From positions 186,001 through 250,000 of the forward strand of contig NZ_QAOM01000001.1 in assembly GCF_003051085.1 (NCBI RefSeq): DNA of 64,000 bases, read 5' to 3'. The first letter of the stretch is position 1. Every line of letters begins with the position of its first letter. The notes below the pieces were generated by a model. That model was not told the DNA's origin, did no database searches, and saw only the letters and a list, made by a program, of their open reading frames with translations. The translations under genes and the position numbers were made by a program. This DNA is from Trichococcus patagoniensis. Lineage in GTDB: Bacteria; Bacillota; Bacilli; Lactobacillales; Aerococcaceae. This document shows positions 37,386 to 46,791 of the stretch, in pieces.

Positions 37386-37706
37386 ATGAGTTTAGAAGTG
37401 ACCAAAAGGCAGGGCATCGTCGTCTGGGTCTATACCTTGAGACAGATCAAAAATTTGAAAAGATACGGTTATATCCATTATGTTTCCAACAGAATGAAGT
37501 ATGTCTTGTTGTACGTCGATCAGGAAGAGGCACAGGCTACGGCAGAAAAATTGAACAGTCTGCATTTTGTCAGGAAAGTGGAATTGTCGCATCGTCCTGA
37601 AATCGACATGACCCTGAAGAATGCTCTTCCTGACAGAAAAGATCGCAGTAATCCTGAAGCGGAATACAACGTGTCCGCTTTTGAAACGAAGACTTATTCT
37701 TTTTAG
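37386..37706 (+). CDS. ylbG: UPF0298 family protein YlbG
   Basis: 106 residues; ATG 37386 with AGGGGG upstream (the long upstream frame overlaps ylbF and is not used). RQGIVVWVYTLRQIKNLKRYG, YVSNRMKYVLLYVD and a basic tail are typical of the family, a small ferredoxin-like fold protein of unknown role. Preserved neighbourhood ylbF-ylbG-rsmD. Confidence 0.88.
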   Translation: MSLEVTKRQGIVVWVYTLRQIKNLKRYGYIHYVSNRMKYVLLYVDQEEAQATAEKLNSLHFVRKVELSHRPEIDMTLKNALPDRKDRSNPEAEYNVSAFETKTYSF

Positions 37707-37750
37707 AATGCATACCGAAATAAAAAATATTTGTTTGTAGGTGAGGACAG

Positions 37751-38317
37751 ATGCGAGTTATCGCAGGAGAATACAAGGGACGCAGATTGAAAAGCGTTCC
37801 TGGCAGCAATACACGCCCAACAACGGACAAGGTCAAAGAGTCCTTGTTCAATATCATCGGTCCGTTCTTTGATGGCGGAATCAGCCTGGATATGTTTGCA
37901 GGCAGCGGTGGCTTGTCGATCGAAGCTGTATCCCGAGGGATCGACAGAGCGGTGTTGTTCGAAAAGAACCGAAAAGCGCTTGATACGATCAAGGAAAACA
38001 TCGCGGTCACGAAGGAAGCGGAGAAATTCAGCCTTTATGCAGGGGATGCGCGAAAAAATCTGCGTGTCTTCGCCTCGGAAAATCCAAACACGCAATTTTC
38101 TTTGGTCTTTCTTGATCCACCGTATGCTGAAGAAAAGACGGTGGCTGACATCACTGAAATGATTGCCTTGCAGTTGGTCAACGAGGAAACCGTATTTGTC
38201 TGTGAAATGGCAAAGGAGAACACGTTGCCTGAACAAATCGGCCCGTACGGAAAGTGGAAGCGTGCCGTTTATGGGACCATCGCTATCGAAATGTTCGACT
38301 ACTATCAGGAAGGTTGA
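37751..38317 (+). CDS. rsmD: 16S rRNA (guanine(966)-N2)-methyltransferase RsmD
   Basis: 188 residues. RVIAGEYKGRRLKSVPG and TRPTTDKVKESLFNIIG at the N-terminus, the SAM-binding DMFAGSGGLSIEAVSRG, and the catalytic FLDPPYAEE ((D/N)PPY of N-methyltransferases). Methylates G966 of 16S rRNA in the assembled 30S. Operon with coaD 4 nt downstream. Confidence 0.95.
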   Translation: MRVIAGEYKGRRLKSVPGSNTRPTTDKVKESLFNIIGPFFDGGISLDMFAGSGGLSIEAVSRGIDRAVLFEKNRKALDTIKENIAVTKEAEKFSLYAGDARKNLRVFASENPNTQFSLVFLDPPYAEEKTVADITEMIALQLVNEETVFVCEMAKENTLPEQIGPYGKWKRAVYGTIAIEMFDYYQEG

Positions 38318-38321
38318 TTCC

Positions 38322-38837
38322 ATGAAAAAAACAGCGCTATTTGCGGGGAGTTTTGACCCTTTGACGAACGGGCATATCGATACGATTTCCCGTGCAGCCA
38401 TTGTTTTCGACGAAATCGTTGTTGCAGTGTCGACCAACACATCCAAGCAATCTTTATTTGACGGTGAGCAAAGAATCCAGTTGGTTGCCGAAGCTTTGCG
38501 TGACTTTCCAAAGGTCCGTGTCATCCGCCATACCGGTGGGCTTACGATCGAAATGGCAAGGGATGTCGGTGCCTGCGCGCTTTTGCGCGGGGTCCGAAAC
38601 GTAAAGGACTTCGAGTATGAACACAGCATTGCCTCGATGAACAAACTGCAGGCTCCGGATCTGGAGACGGTGATCCTGTTGTCTTCGGAAAACTATCGTT
38701 ATCTCAGTTCCAGTCTGATCAAGGAAGTCGCGATGTTCGGCGGGGATGTATCCACCTTGGTGCCGGCCAACATCAATGCCGCTATCCTTCAGAAATTCCA
38801 GGACAGCGCGTTCAAGGGTAAAAAAATATCGGAATGA
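38322..38837 (+). CDS. coaD: Pantetheine-phosphate adenylyltransferase
   Basis: 171 residues from ATG 38322 (CAGGAAGG upstream). Nucleotidyltransferase motif FAGSFDPLTNGHIDTISRA, LLRGVRNVKDFEYE, and the C-terminal YRYLSSSLIKEVAMFGGDVS. Penultimate step of CoA synthesis from the pantothenate made by panBCD in this window. Follows rsmD closely, as in most Firmicutes. Confidence 0.96.
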   Translation: MKKTALFAGSFDPLTNGHIDTISRAAIVFDEIVVAVSTNTSKQSLFDGEQRIQLVAEALRDFPKVRVIRHTGGLTIEMARDVGACALLRGVRNVKDFEYEHSIASMNKLQAPDLETVILLSSENYRYLSSSLIKEVAMFGGDVSTLVPANINAAILQKFQDSAFKGKKISE

Positions 38838-38853
38838 ATCGAGCATTTGCATT

Positions 38854-38896
38854 AGGTTGGGAGAGGAGCCGCTGGTTCTTTTCCCAACCTTTTTAT
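38854..38896 (+). terminator. Terminator of the ylbF-coaD operon
   Basis: AGGTTGGGA (38854-38862) pairs with TCCCAACCT (38882-38890), followed by TTTTATTTT. Confidence 0.8.
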
Positions 38897-38987
38897 TTTG
38901 ATGACCAGGCGGATAATTTTTTCGGACGGCTGAATGTTTCTGCGCCTTTTCGCGTATGTTGTCAATGGATGCGAAAGGAGGGATAGC

Positions 38988-39680
38988 TTGGATGCTATTC
39001 GGGAATGGCTTGCTTGCCATAAACAGGAAGTGATCAGGTTTGCTGTTTTGTTTTTGTTTCTCGTCGTATGTCTCTTTGGCTTGGGCAGGTTGATATACGG
39101 CAATACGGAAGAAATCGGCACAGGGGAGCTGCAGTTGGATGAAACCTATGTGGCGGCCAGCTCCGCTGAGTCAAATCAGTCGCCAGAGCAGCCGGAAGAG
39201 TCGGAGCCGGTCCGGGAAATCATCATCGTCGACATCAAAGGTGCCGTAAGCAACCCGGGTGTATACCAGGCTGAGGCTGCTATGCGCGTCATTGACATCA
39301 TTGATTTGGCGGGTGGATTGCGCGAAACGGCTGATGCCGACACAGTGAATCTGTCCCAGCGCGTGACGGATCAGATGGTGATCTATATTCCTGCAATCGG
39401 GGAAGAAGCGGAGCGGCCGATTGCGGTGCCGGAAAATCCGCTGGCCGAACAAGAGAGCGGAAATGGGGTGGCTGGAACCGAGAAAGTGGACATCAATACG
39501 GCAGATGCGGTATTGCTGCAGACATTGAATGGCATTGGTGAAAAAAAAGCTGTGCTCATCATCGCGTACCGTGAGGAGAACGGCTCTTTCCAGACGATTG
39601 AGGAAATAATGGAAGTTTCAGGAATCGGTGAAAAAACCTTCGAGGGGTTTAAAAATCTAATCACGGTCGGCGCAAAATAA
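38988..39680 (+). CDS. comEA: Competence DNA receptor ComEA
   Basis: 230 residues from a TTG at 38988, chosen because AAAGGAGGG sits 5 nt upstream; the ATG at 38934 lies before it. One N-terminal membrane anchor (FAVLFLFLVVCLFGLGRLIY), an acidic Ser/Pro/Glu linker, an SLBB domain (VDIKGAVSNPGVYQ, IDLAGGLRETAD) and a C-terminal tandem helix-hairpin-helix (VDINTADAVLLQTLNGIGEK, MEVSGIGEKTFEGFKNLI). It binds double-stranded DNA outside the membrane and hands it to ComEC. Head of comEA-comEB-comEC-holA. Confidence 0.93.
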   Translation: MDAIREWLACHKQEVIRFAVLFLFLVVCLFGLGRLIYGNTEEIGTGELQLDETYVAASSAESNQSPEQPEESEPVREIIIVDIKGAVSNPGVYQAEAAMRVIDIIDLAGGLRETADADTVNLSQRVTDQMVIYIPAIGEEAERPIAVPENPLAEQESGNGVAGTEKVDINTADAVLLQTLNGIGEKKAVLIIAYREENGSFQTIEEIMEVSGIGEKTFEGFKNLITVGAK

Positions 39681-39740
39681 AATTGAATCAAGGGAGCGGC
39701 TCTTGTATACTTAATTTTATATATGGATGGAGGTTACTGC

Positions 39741-40250
39741 ATGGAAAGAATTCCTTGGAATCAATATTTTATGGCACAAAGCGTGCTGCTCTCGCTGAGG
39801 AGCACGTGCAAACGCTTGGAGGTCGGTGCCACAATCGTCAGAGACAAACGCATCATAGCCGGAGGATACAACGGAAGTGTTTCCGGCGATGTCCACTGCA
39901 TCGATGAGGGCTGCTATGTTGTGAACGGGCACTGTGTCCGCACCATCCACGCGGAAATGAATGCGATCCTGCAGTGTGCCAAATTCGGCGCCCAGACCCA
40001 GGATGCGGAAATATATGTGACGCATTTTCCTTGCTTGCAATGCACAAAAATGATTTTGCAGGCCGGCATCAAGAAAATCTACTATTTGGAAGACTATCAT
40101 AATGACTCCTACGCTGTCCATCTTTTGGATGCAATGGACATTCCGTATGAACAAGTCCCCCTCGATCCGGATTATTTCTCTCAATTACTGAAACGAAAAG
40201 AACAATCAGATGATGGCTCTGCTGCTTGTTGCGGTCATCATGACGACTGA
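39741..40250 (+). CDS. comEB: ComE operon protein 2 (dCMP deaminase family)
   Basis: 169 residues from ATG 39741 (ATGGAGG upstream). Zinc deaminase motifs HAEMNAIL and FPCLQCTKM, plus GGYNGSVSGDVHC and YYLEDYHND characteristic of dCMP deaminases. In B. subtilis ComEB is dispensable for DNA uptake; its enzymatic role would be dCMP to dUMP for thymidylate supply. It may be co-translated with comEC, whose start lies 20 nt downstream. Confidence 0.92.
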   Translation: MERIPWNQYFMAQSVLLSLRSTCKRLEVGATIVRDKRIIAGGYNGSVSGDVHCIDEGCYVVNGHCVRTIHAEMNAILQCAKFGAQTQDAEIYVTHFPCLQCTKMILQAGIKKIYYLEDYHNDSYAVHLLDAMDIPYEQVPLDPDYFSQLLKRKEQSDDGSAACCGHHDD

Positions 40251-40270
40251 CCATTAAAGGCTATCTGCTT

Positions 40271-42586
40271 TTGCCTGCCTTGCTCGTCTTCCCGATGACC
40301 CTTATTGGGTTTGACGGAACCAACGTTTTTGCATGGGTACTGCTAGTTGCCATTTTTGCGCGCCTTTTCTTTATGCAATCCAAGGTTTTGAACGTCATTG
40401 CTGCCGCGGTAGTGACCGCAAGTTTTTTGAGCTTGCTGGTCCACGATTTTTCAAGTGCATCTGCGTTCTCTGCTCAGGAAGCGGAAGCGATCAGAACGGC
40501 TGCGCTGCAGTTGGATCCGAACGACATGCGGGTCAACGGCGATTTGTTGACAGGGGAAGCCCTGCTGCAATCGGAAGGCAAGGAAGAAAGAGTTTATTTC
40601 TATTACACGATCGAAACGGAAGAAGAAAAGTTCAACTGGGAACAAAAGCGATTTCCCCAACGGGTCGTTGCCACAGTCCAGTTGGAGGAGCCGGAAGCTG
40701 AGCGGAATCTGCACCAATTTGATTTTGAAGATTATCTGAATGCGAAAAGCATCCATTGGGTCGTCACGATCGAAGCGATGCAGTTCCGGAGCGAGGATCG
40801 TTCTTTCTGGTCCTGGCCCAGCAGCATCAGGAGATCCATCATTTTGCTGTTGGAAAAGTTGCCTGCTGTCCAGACTACCGACTACATCCAAACCATGTTA
40901 TTCAATCAGCCGCATGCTATTGCCGGGGATACGTTGGATGCCTATCGTGGGATTGGTTTATTGCATCTTTTTTCCATCTCCGGTATGCATATCCAGCTGT
41001 TGCTGTCTCAGATGCGCTTTATCCTGCTGCGGATGAAAGTCAGCCATGAGACCACGGATAAGCTGCTTGTTGTATTTTTGATCGCTTATGGTGTGTTGAC
41101 CGGGTGGGGAATCGGTGTCTTCCGGGCTATCTGTACGCATTTTATCCTTTTGATGGGGAAAATCACCGGCCATCGGGTTGAAGCGAAAGATGCCTTCGCG
41201 CTTACGGTGATGATTGCTGTTTTTTACAATCCGCTGCTGATCTATTCGGCAAGTTTCCAATTGAGCTATCTTTTGGCCGGGGTATTGTATTTCGTGGCTC
41301 CGGTCAGTTCGGAATGGAAAATGAACGGGCTATTGAAGGACATCTGTTTGACGGCCCTGATGACATTGGCGTCCTTTCCTGTCGTCGCCTATCATTTTTT
41401 TGAGGTCTCGTGGCTCGGGATCTTTGTGAATGTGATCTTTTCGTTCTTTTTTTCTTGGTTGCTTTTTCCGCTGTTTTGGTTGTTGTTCTTTGTCGTGCTT
41501 TTTTCCCCGGGAACCCCGTTGCTGGGATTGCTCTGCACCGTGTCCGACAAATTGCTCACCTTATTGGAAAGCTTCGCTGGAGCAGCCGCGGATTTGGATT
41601 TTGCGTCATTGGTTACAGGAAGACCGCCCGCCTTTTATTTTGCGTTGGTCTGGCTCGCCTTGATTCTGCTCTTGCTGAGCGTTGAAAAGAAAAAAAGGGA
41701 TATCCGGGTGCTCGGGTTCCTGATGGCTGCTGTCGGCCTGTTTTCCTTCGCCCATCAGCTCGCGCCTTCCGGAAAAGTCGTCATGCTTGATGTGGGGCAG
41801 GGGGATGCCATTCTGATCATAACGCCCTTTCATCGTCGGGCCGTGCTGATCGATACGGGAGGCATGCTGACTTTTGAAAAAGAAGCCTGGCAAGTCCGGG
41901 AAACAGCGACCACAGCCGGAGAAAAGCTTGTGTCGATCATAAAAGCCGAAGGCGTGAAAAAATTGGACAGGGTCTTTCTGACGCATGCCGATCAGGATCA
42001 TGTCGGTTCGTTGCGGGAACTCGCCGAAGGTTTGCCGATTGATGCGGTTTATTTCCCTAAAGGAGCGGAAGGGAATGCGGCGTTCGCCGCAGTGCTCCTT
42101 GAACTGCAAAGTCAACACCAAGTGGATCTATTCCCTTTATTGGGCAAGGTTGATCTACAGATTGATGCTGATTTTGTTTTTCATATCCTGGCCCCTTTAG
42201 CGCCGGGCGAAGGCGGAAATGAGGATTCATTGGTCATCCAAACAAGCATAGGCGGTTTGGATTGGCTGTTCACGGGTGATCTTGGAGAAGCAGGGGAAGA
42301 TTTGCTGATGCGCACTTATCCTGATTTGAAGACCGATATCCTGAAAATTGGCCACCACGGGAGCGCAGCATCCAGTTCGGAAGGCTTCTTGGATCATGTC
42401 CAACCTGAATTGGCCTTGATATCCGCAGGGAAACAGAACCGGTATGGTCATCCGGATGCGGAAATACTGGAACGTCTGGAATTGCGGGATATCCCTATAT
42501 TTCGCACGGATCGACAGGGCGCTATCCACTTCCTGTATGGTTCAAGGGAAACAGAATGGCGAACCATTTTGGAGAACAAAAAATAA
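40271..42586 (+). CDS. comEC: DNA internalization protein ComEC/Rec2
   Basis: 771 residues. N-terminal membrane and DUF4131-like part, the central multi-helix competence domain (GIGLLHLFSISGMHIQLLLS, GWGIGVFRAICTHFI), and a C-terminal metallo-beta-lactamase domain from about 500 with LDVGQGDAILI, LTHADQDHVGSL (HxDxDH metal site), GDLGEAGE and KIGHHGSAASS. It forms the channel for single-stranded DNA in transformation, possibly with the nuclease that degrades the other strand. Start: TTG 40271 with AAAGG 10 nt upstream. A CTG at 40247 overlapping the comEB stop (CTGA) would add LTIKGYLL, which looks native, so the true start is unsure. Confidence 0.93.
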   Translation: MPALLVFPMTLIGFDGTNVFAWVLLVAIFARLFFMQSKVLNVIAAAVVTASFLSLLVHDFSSASAFSAQEAEAIRTAALQLDPNDMRVNGDLLTGEALLQSEGKEERVYFYYTIETEEEKFNWEQKRFPQRVVATVQLEEPEAERNLHQFDFEDYLNAKSIHWVVTIEAMQFRSEDRSFWSWPSSIRRSIILLLEKLPAVQTTDYIQTMLFNQPHAIAGDTLDAYRGIGLLHLFSISGMHIQLLLSQMRFILLRMKVSHETTDKLLVVFLIAYGVLTGWGIGVFRAICTHFILLMGKITGHRVEAKDAFALTVMIAVFYNPLLIYSASFQLSYLLAGVLYFVAPVSSEWKMNGLLKDICLTALMTLASFPVVAYHFFEVSWLGIFVNVIFSFFFSWLLFPLFWLLFFVVLFSPGTPLLGLLCTVSDKLLTLLESFAGAAADLDFASLVTGRPPAFYFALVWLALILLLLSVEKKKRDIRVLGFLMAAVGLFSFAHQLAPSGKVVMLDVGQGDAILIITPFHRRAVLIDTGGMLTFEKEAWQVRETATTAGEKLVSIIKAEGVKKLDRVFLTHADQDHVGSLRELAEGLPIDAVYFPKGAEGNAAFAAVLLELQSQHQVDLFPLLGKVDLQIDADFVFHILAPLAPGEGGNEDSLVIQTSIGGLDWLFTGDLGEAGEDLLMRTYPDLKTDILKIGHHGSAASSSEGFLDHVQPELALISAGKQNRYGHPDAEILERLELRDIPIFRTDRQGAIHFLYGSRETEWRTILENKK

Positions 42587-42588
42587 AA

Positions 42589-43644
42589 ATGATGAATGGT
42601 GGTCCAAACGTGAATTATACAACGGAGATGTCCAAAATAAAAAAAGGTCAGCTTCAGCCGGTCTATTTATTTTTGGGCAAAGAAGATTTTTTTATAGAAG
42701 AAGCGAAGCAGCTGTTGCTGCGTACGGTGGTTGACGAAGCCGACAAGGATTTGAATGTCGGTATATTCAATATGGATGAGACAGTGTTGGATCGGGCTCT
42801 TGAAGATGCGGAGTCGCTGCCTTTTTTTGGGGAGAGACGTTTGGTCATCATCGAAAACCCGCTGTTTTTGACGGCCGAAAAAGCCAAAAATGGGCTGGAG
42901 CATGATCTTGGCTGGCTGGAGAGTTATCTGGAGAACCCTTCGCCCACAACGATTCTGGCTATTTTTGCGCCTTACGAAAAATTGGACAGCAGAAAAAAAT
43001 TATCGAAACTCTTGGCTAAGAAGGCCGTCACTGTGGATGTCTCTCCTTTAGCGGAAAAAGAAGCCCGCAAATTTTTGGGGGATATGATAAAAAATGAAGG
43101 CTATCAGATGGACCGCGACGCACTCGAGCTATTTTACGAGCGGATCGAAAATCAACTTTCGCGGGGGATGCGGGAGCTTCCTAAGCTGTTTCTCGCCGGA
43201 TCTGAAGACAAGAAACTCAAGAAACAGATGGTGATCGACTTGATCCCGCGAAATCTGGAACAAAATATTTTTGAATTGGTGACGCAGGTTCTGAACAAGA
43301 ACACGTATCTGGCCATCCAGATTTATCGGGATCTGTTGCTCCAAAAAGAGGAACCGATCAAAATCAACGCTATCCTTTTGGGGCAATTCCGGCTGTTGCT
43401 GCAAGTGAAGCTGCTCTCAAAAAATGGTTATCAACAAACCGACATCACCAAAGTATTGAAGATCCATCCTTATCGTGTGAAACTTGCTTTCCAACAAGTG
43501 AGGAACCTTTCCGAAAAGGTCTTGGCGGATGCTTTTAAGGGATTGGTCGAGACGGAATACAACATGAAGACAGGGCAAGGGCTGAAGGAGATACAATTTG
43601 AGCTGTTTCTGATCCGTTACGCAAACGCAATGCCCAAACAATAA
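42589..43644 (+). CDS. holA: DNA polymerase III delta subunit
   Basis: About 351 residues. Opens with KIKKGQLQPVYLFLGKEDFF, then YLENPSPTTILAIFAPYEKL and LIPRNLEQNIFELVTQVLNK, the usual delta-subunit pattern that opens the sliding clamp in the clamp loader. Several starts are possible: ATG 42556 overlapping comEC, ATG 42589/42592, or GTG 42610 after GGTGGT; 42589 is a compromise. comEC-holA adjacency is general in Firmicutes. No terminator is obvious before the structured repeat that follows. Confidence 0.92.
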   Translation: MMNGGPNVNYTTEMSKIKKGQLQPVYLFLGKEDFFIEEAKQLLLRTVVDEADKDLNVGIFNMDETVLDRALEDAESLPFFGERRLVIIENPLFLTAEKAKNGLEHDLGWLESYLENPSPTTILAIFAPYEKLDSRKKLSKLLAKKAVTVDVSPLAEKEARKFLGDMIKNEGYQMDRDALELFYERIENQLSRGMRELPKLFLAGSEDKKLKKQMVIDLIPRNLEQNIFELVTQVLNKNTYLAIQIYRDLLLQKEEPIKINAILLGQFRLLLQVKLLSKNGYQQTDITKVLKIHPYRVKLAFQQVRNLSEKVLADAFKGLVETEYNMKTGQGLKEIQFELFLIRYANAMPKQ

Positions 43645-43660
43645 AATCAAAGCAGAAAAG

Positions 43661-44037
43661 CGAAACGGGTTCGTTCAGCCCTGAATTAAGGGTACACTGT
43701 GACCTAGTCGGTCAAGTGTATCATGCCTCTAAGCGATTGAAATCGCAAGAGTCATGACAATTTAGGAAATCGTGCCTTGCAACGTTCCCTACGGTCACCT
43801 TGTACTGGGGCTCTAAGGGATGAATCCCTAAGAGTCCCATGCAACTGAGCATCGTAGAGCGCAATATGCTGAGAGACTTCCTGCGTCAGCAGGTTAGTCG
43901 AACAGTATCCTTGGCTCGAAGAGACAAGGGGTTCCTACATAAATAATTTCCGAAGGGCGTACCCGTGGAGCTGGACATCATTTTGGATGCATGAAATAAG
44001 TTGCAAATCAGTTTAACACCTGCGGTGATACGCTTCT
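43661..44037 (+). ncRNA. Structured non-coding repeat, long copy (unknown class)
   Basis: About 375 nt, no coding frame. It shares ordered blocks with 56157-56335: 43664-43685 (22 of 22 identical), AATTTAGGAAATCG (43759-43772), 43844-43866 (22 of 23), TAATTTCCGAAGGGC (43944-43958), then a GGATGCATGAAA block and AACACCTGCGGTGAT. The ends pair: ACGGGT with ACCCGT and GCCCT with AGGGC. Between the conserved blocks this copy carries five extra hairpins (43693-43720, 43721-43757, 43807-43838, 43875-43899, 43909-43929) absent from the short copy. The strand is inferred from fold and from following holA. I do not recognise the class. Confidence 0.6.
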
Positions 44038-44071
44038 TAGTTTGATAATTTATACAAATTACTTTACATAC

Positions 44072-44118
44072 GAAAAAGGCCGAAGACGGACCAGTTGGAC
44101 TGGTCTGTCTTCGGCCTT
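44072..44118 (-). terminator. Terminator of rpsT
   Basis: AAGGCCGAAGAC.GACCAGT pairs with ACTGGTC.GTCTTCGGCCTT around TGG. On the minus strand it is followed by TTTCG. It may also stop transcripts arriving from the other direction. Confidence 0.88.
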
Positions 44119-44146
44119 ACGTTTTGAAGTCTCTTAAATCAAAAAA

Positions 44147-44401
44147 TTATTTTGCTAATTTTTTAGTTAAACGAGAAATGTCGCGAGACGCTTTGTTTTG
44201 ATGAATTAAGTTTTTAGAAGCTGCTGAATCGATAGATTTAACTGCTGCCTTTAATAATTCTTCGCTATTTTCAGCGCCTTCTGCTACTGCAGCTTCAAAT
44301 TTCTTGATAGCTGAACGCATAGCACTCTTTTGAGCGTTGTTTTTTAGGTTAGCTTTTTCGCTAGTGCGAACACGTTTGATTGCTGAATCGATATTTGGCA
44401 T
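44147..44401 (-). CDS. rpsT: 30S ribosomal protein S20
   Basis: 84 residues from the ATG at 44401 ([20 protein letters not shown]), preceded by AAAGAGGGGTG; an in-frame ATG 18 codons earlier is not used. Basic helical protein with the typical [16 protein letters not shown] and [17 protein letters not shown]. It binds the 16S rRNA 5' domain early in assembly. Monocistronic, and convergent with holA and the structured repeat. Confidence 0.97.
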   Translation of the reverse strand: MPNIDSAIKRVRTSEKANLKNNAQKSAMRSAIKKFEAAVAEGAENSEELLKAAVKSIDSAASKNLIHQNKASRDISRLTKKLAK

Positions 44402-44460
44402 TGGGTTCACCCCTCTTTCCTTATTTCTATAACTATTAGGCTGTTTTGCCAACATGCCAT

Positions 44461-44489
44461 ATTATACATAATTTTTGAGGGTTGTGCAA
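44461..44489 (-). promoter_or_regulatory. Promoter of rpsT
   Basis: On the minus strand TTGCAC (44489-44484), 17-nt spacer, TATAAT (44466-44461). Leader about 50 nt. Confidence 0.8.
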
Positions 44490-44603
44490 TAAAAAATGCA
44501 AGAGATTCCTTTTTTAATCCTAGCGACCTGGAATTTGGAGATACAAATTTTGAAATTTTTGGGTCAAAATCGGGCCAGGCGATGCCGAAAGCTCTAAAGT
44601 GTA

Positions 44604-44628
44604 CGAAAGTATGTTTGGGTGGTAAAAT
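44604..44628 (+). promoter_or_regulatory. LexA (SOS) box candidate and -10 of uvrB
   Basis: CGAAAGTATGTTTG (44604-44617) matches the Gram-positive LexA box CGAACATATGTTCG at 11 of 14 positions and lies just upstream of TAAAAT (44623-44628). uvrB is a classic SOS gene, so the match is plausible though imperfect. Confidence 0.5.
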
Positions 44629-44661
44629 ACTTGTAATAGTAAGTGAAGAGGTGAATCGTCC

Positions 44662-46653
44662 ATGAAAGATCATTTTGAATTAGTTTCCCCGTACCAGCCC
44701 AGCGGTGATCAGCCGGAAGCCATCAAAGAGCTCGTCGATGGGTTGAATCTGGGCAGACGGGCGCAAACATTGTTGGGCGCGACTGGGACCGGTAAGACGT
44801 TTACGGTAGCGAACGTCATCCAGGCAGTGAACAAGCCGACGCTTGTCATTGCGCACAACAAAACGTTGGCTGGGCAATTGTATGGCGAGTTGAAGGAGTT
44901 TTTCCCAAATAACGCCGTCGAATATTTTGTGAGTTATTATGACTATTACCAACCCGAAGCGTATGTTCCTTCCAGTGACACTTATATAGAGAAAGAATCC
45001 AGCGTAAACGATGAAATCGACAAACTGCGTCATTCCGCAACCAGTTCCTTGCTGGAAAGGCGTGACGTTATTGTTGTGGCTTCCGTATCCTGCATCTATG
45101 GCCTGGTGAATCCCTTGGACTATAAAGAGCATACCTTATCGTTGCGGCAAGGGATGGAGATGGAACGGAATGAACTGCTGCGCAGGCTGGTGGAAATGCA
45201 GTTTGAACGCAATGATATCGATTTTCGGCGTGGCTCGTTCCGTGTGCGCGGGGATGTGGTCGAAATTTTTCTGGCATCACGCGATAATGAGGCTATCCGT
45301 GTCGAATTTTTTGGGGATGAGATCGATCGGATCCGGGAAGTCGATGTGCTGACCGGAGAAATCAAGAACGACGTCGAACATTTCCCCATTTTCCCGGCCA
45401 CTCACTTCGTGGCAAATGAAGAAAAGACCTTGCATGCAGTCGATATGATCCGGGCAGAACTGAAGGATCGCCTTAAGGTGCTGCGCGAAGAAAACAAACT
45501 GCTGGAAGCCCAACGCTTGGAACAGCGAACCAACTACGATATGGAAATGTTGATGGAAATGGGATACTGCAACGGAATCGAAAACTATTCCAGACATATG
45601 GATGGCCGCGCTCCTGGAGAGCCACCATACACGCTGCTTGATTTTTTCCCGGATGATTATTTGACAGTCATCGACGAGTCGCACATCACGATGTCGCAAA
45701 TACGCGGCATGTACAACGGGGACCGTTCTCGGAAAGAACAGCTGGTGGCATACGGTTTCCGTCTGCCGAGCACCTTGGATAACCGCCCGTTGATGTTGAA
45801 GGAATTCGAGGAACGGGTCAATCAGATCCTTTATATTTCAGCGACACCGGGCCCTTACGAATATGAACAAAGTCCTTATGTTGCCCAACAGATCATCCGA
45901 CCGACCGGCTTGTTGGATCCGATTGTGGAAGTGCGTCCGATCAAAGGTCAGATCGATGATCTGATAAGTGAAATCAATTTGCGAGTCGAACGCAATGAAC
46001 GGGTATTCATCACTACTTTGACGAAGAAGATGTCGGAAGACTTGACCGATTATCTGAAGGAAGTCGGCATCAAAGTCAATTATCTGCACAGCGAAATCAA
46101 AACGATGGAGCGAGCGGAAATCATCCGCAATCTCCGATTGGGAGAATTTGATGTATTGATCGGCATCAATCTATTGCGGGAAGGGTTGGATGTTCCGGAG
46201 GTTTCGCTTGTCGCCATCTTGGATGCCGACAAAGAAGGCTTCCTGCGGAGCGAGCGCTCGCTTGTCCAGACGATCGGAAGAGCGGCCCGCAATGAGAACG
46301 GGAAGGTCATCATGTATGCGGACCGCATAACGGATTCCATGGAGCGGGCCATATTTGAAACGAACAGGCGCCGTGCGACGCAGGAAGCCTACAACATTAA
46401 GCATGGCATCACACCGACAACAATCATCAAAGAAGTCCGTGACCGCATCAGCATCTCGCATACACCTGAAGATGCAGAAGGGGACGTCAGCATTTTGAGC
46501 GTCTATAAAGCGATGACGATGGAACAACGCCGCGAAGCGCTCGATCAACTGGACAGGGAAATGCGGGAAGCCGCTAAAGCCCTCAATTTTGAAAAAGCGG
46601 CTGAAATCCGTGACATGGTATTGGAGCTGAAAGCTGAATACAAAGGTTTATAA
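44662..46653 (+). CDS. uvrB: UvrABC system protein B
   Basis: 663 residues, full length. Walker A GATGTGKT (about 40-47), the beta-hairpin region [20 protein letters not shown] that probes damaged DNA, helicase motifs DESH and [21 protein letters not shown], and the C-terminal UVR domain ([17 protein letters not shown]) that recruits UvrC. Works in nucleotide excision repair with UvrA and UvrC, neither of which is in this window. Start ATG 44662 after GAAGAGGTG. A probable LexA box lies upstream. Confidence 0.98.
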   Translation: MKDHFELVSPYQPSGDQPEAIKELVDGLNLGRRAQTLLGATGTGKTFTVANVIQAVNKPTLVIAHNKTLAGQLYGELKEFFPNNAVEYFVSYYDYYQPEAYVPSSDTYIEKESSVNDEIDKLRHSATSSLLERRDVIVVASVSCIYGLVNPLDYKEHTLSLRQGMEMERNELLRRLVEMQFERNDIDFRRGSFRVRGDVVEIFLASRDNEAIRVEFFGDEIDRIREVDVLTGEIKNDVEHFPIFPATHFVANEEKTLHAVDMIRAELKDRLKVLREENKLLEAQRLEQRTNYDMEMLMEMGYCNGIENYSRHMDGRAPGEPPYTLLDFFPDDYLTVIDESHITMSQIRGMYNGDRSRKEQLVAYGFRLPSTLDNRPLMLKEFEERVNQILYISATPGPYEYEQSPYVAQQIIRPTGLLDPIVEVRPIKGQIDDLISEINLRVERNERVFITTLTKKMSEDLTDYLKEVGIKVNYLHSEIKTMERAEIIRNLRLGEFDVLIGINLLREGLDVPEVSLVAILDADKEGFLRSERSLVQTIGRAARNENGKVIMYADRITDSMERAIFETNRRRATQEAYNIKHGITPTTIIKEVRDRISISHTPEDAEGDVSILSVYKAMTMEQRREALDQLDREMREAAKALNFEKAAEIRDMVLELKAEYKGL

Positions 46654-46668
46654 AAAAGTGATTTTCAC

Positions 46669-46697
46669 TTGCAATCGGTAAGGAATTACGTTAAACT
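46669..46697 (+). promoter_or_regulatory. Promoter candidate of rpsO
   Basis: TTGCAA (46669-46674), 17-nt spacer, TAAACT (46692-46697). The leader of about 88 nt before rpsO is long enough for the S15-binding autoregulatory structures known in other bacteria, but I could not confirm one. Confidence 0.5.
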
Positions 46698-46791
46698 GTT
46701 CCATGTATTATATATACGACCTTCAACTTGGTTAAACGAATCACCAACGTTTTACTCAGTTAAAGGTAACTTTATGAAAGAGGTGAAAAAA

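Noticed and set aside
43661-44037. Structured repeat as T-box, riboswitch, group II intron or CRISPR-like array
   Set aside because: It lies downstream of genes rather than in a leader, has no T-box sequence AGGGTGGNACC, no intron domain V, and its repeats are blocks within one fold rather than spaced direct repeats.
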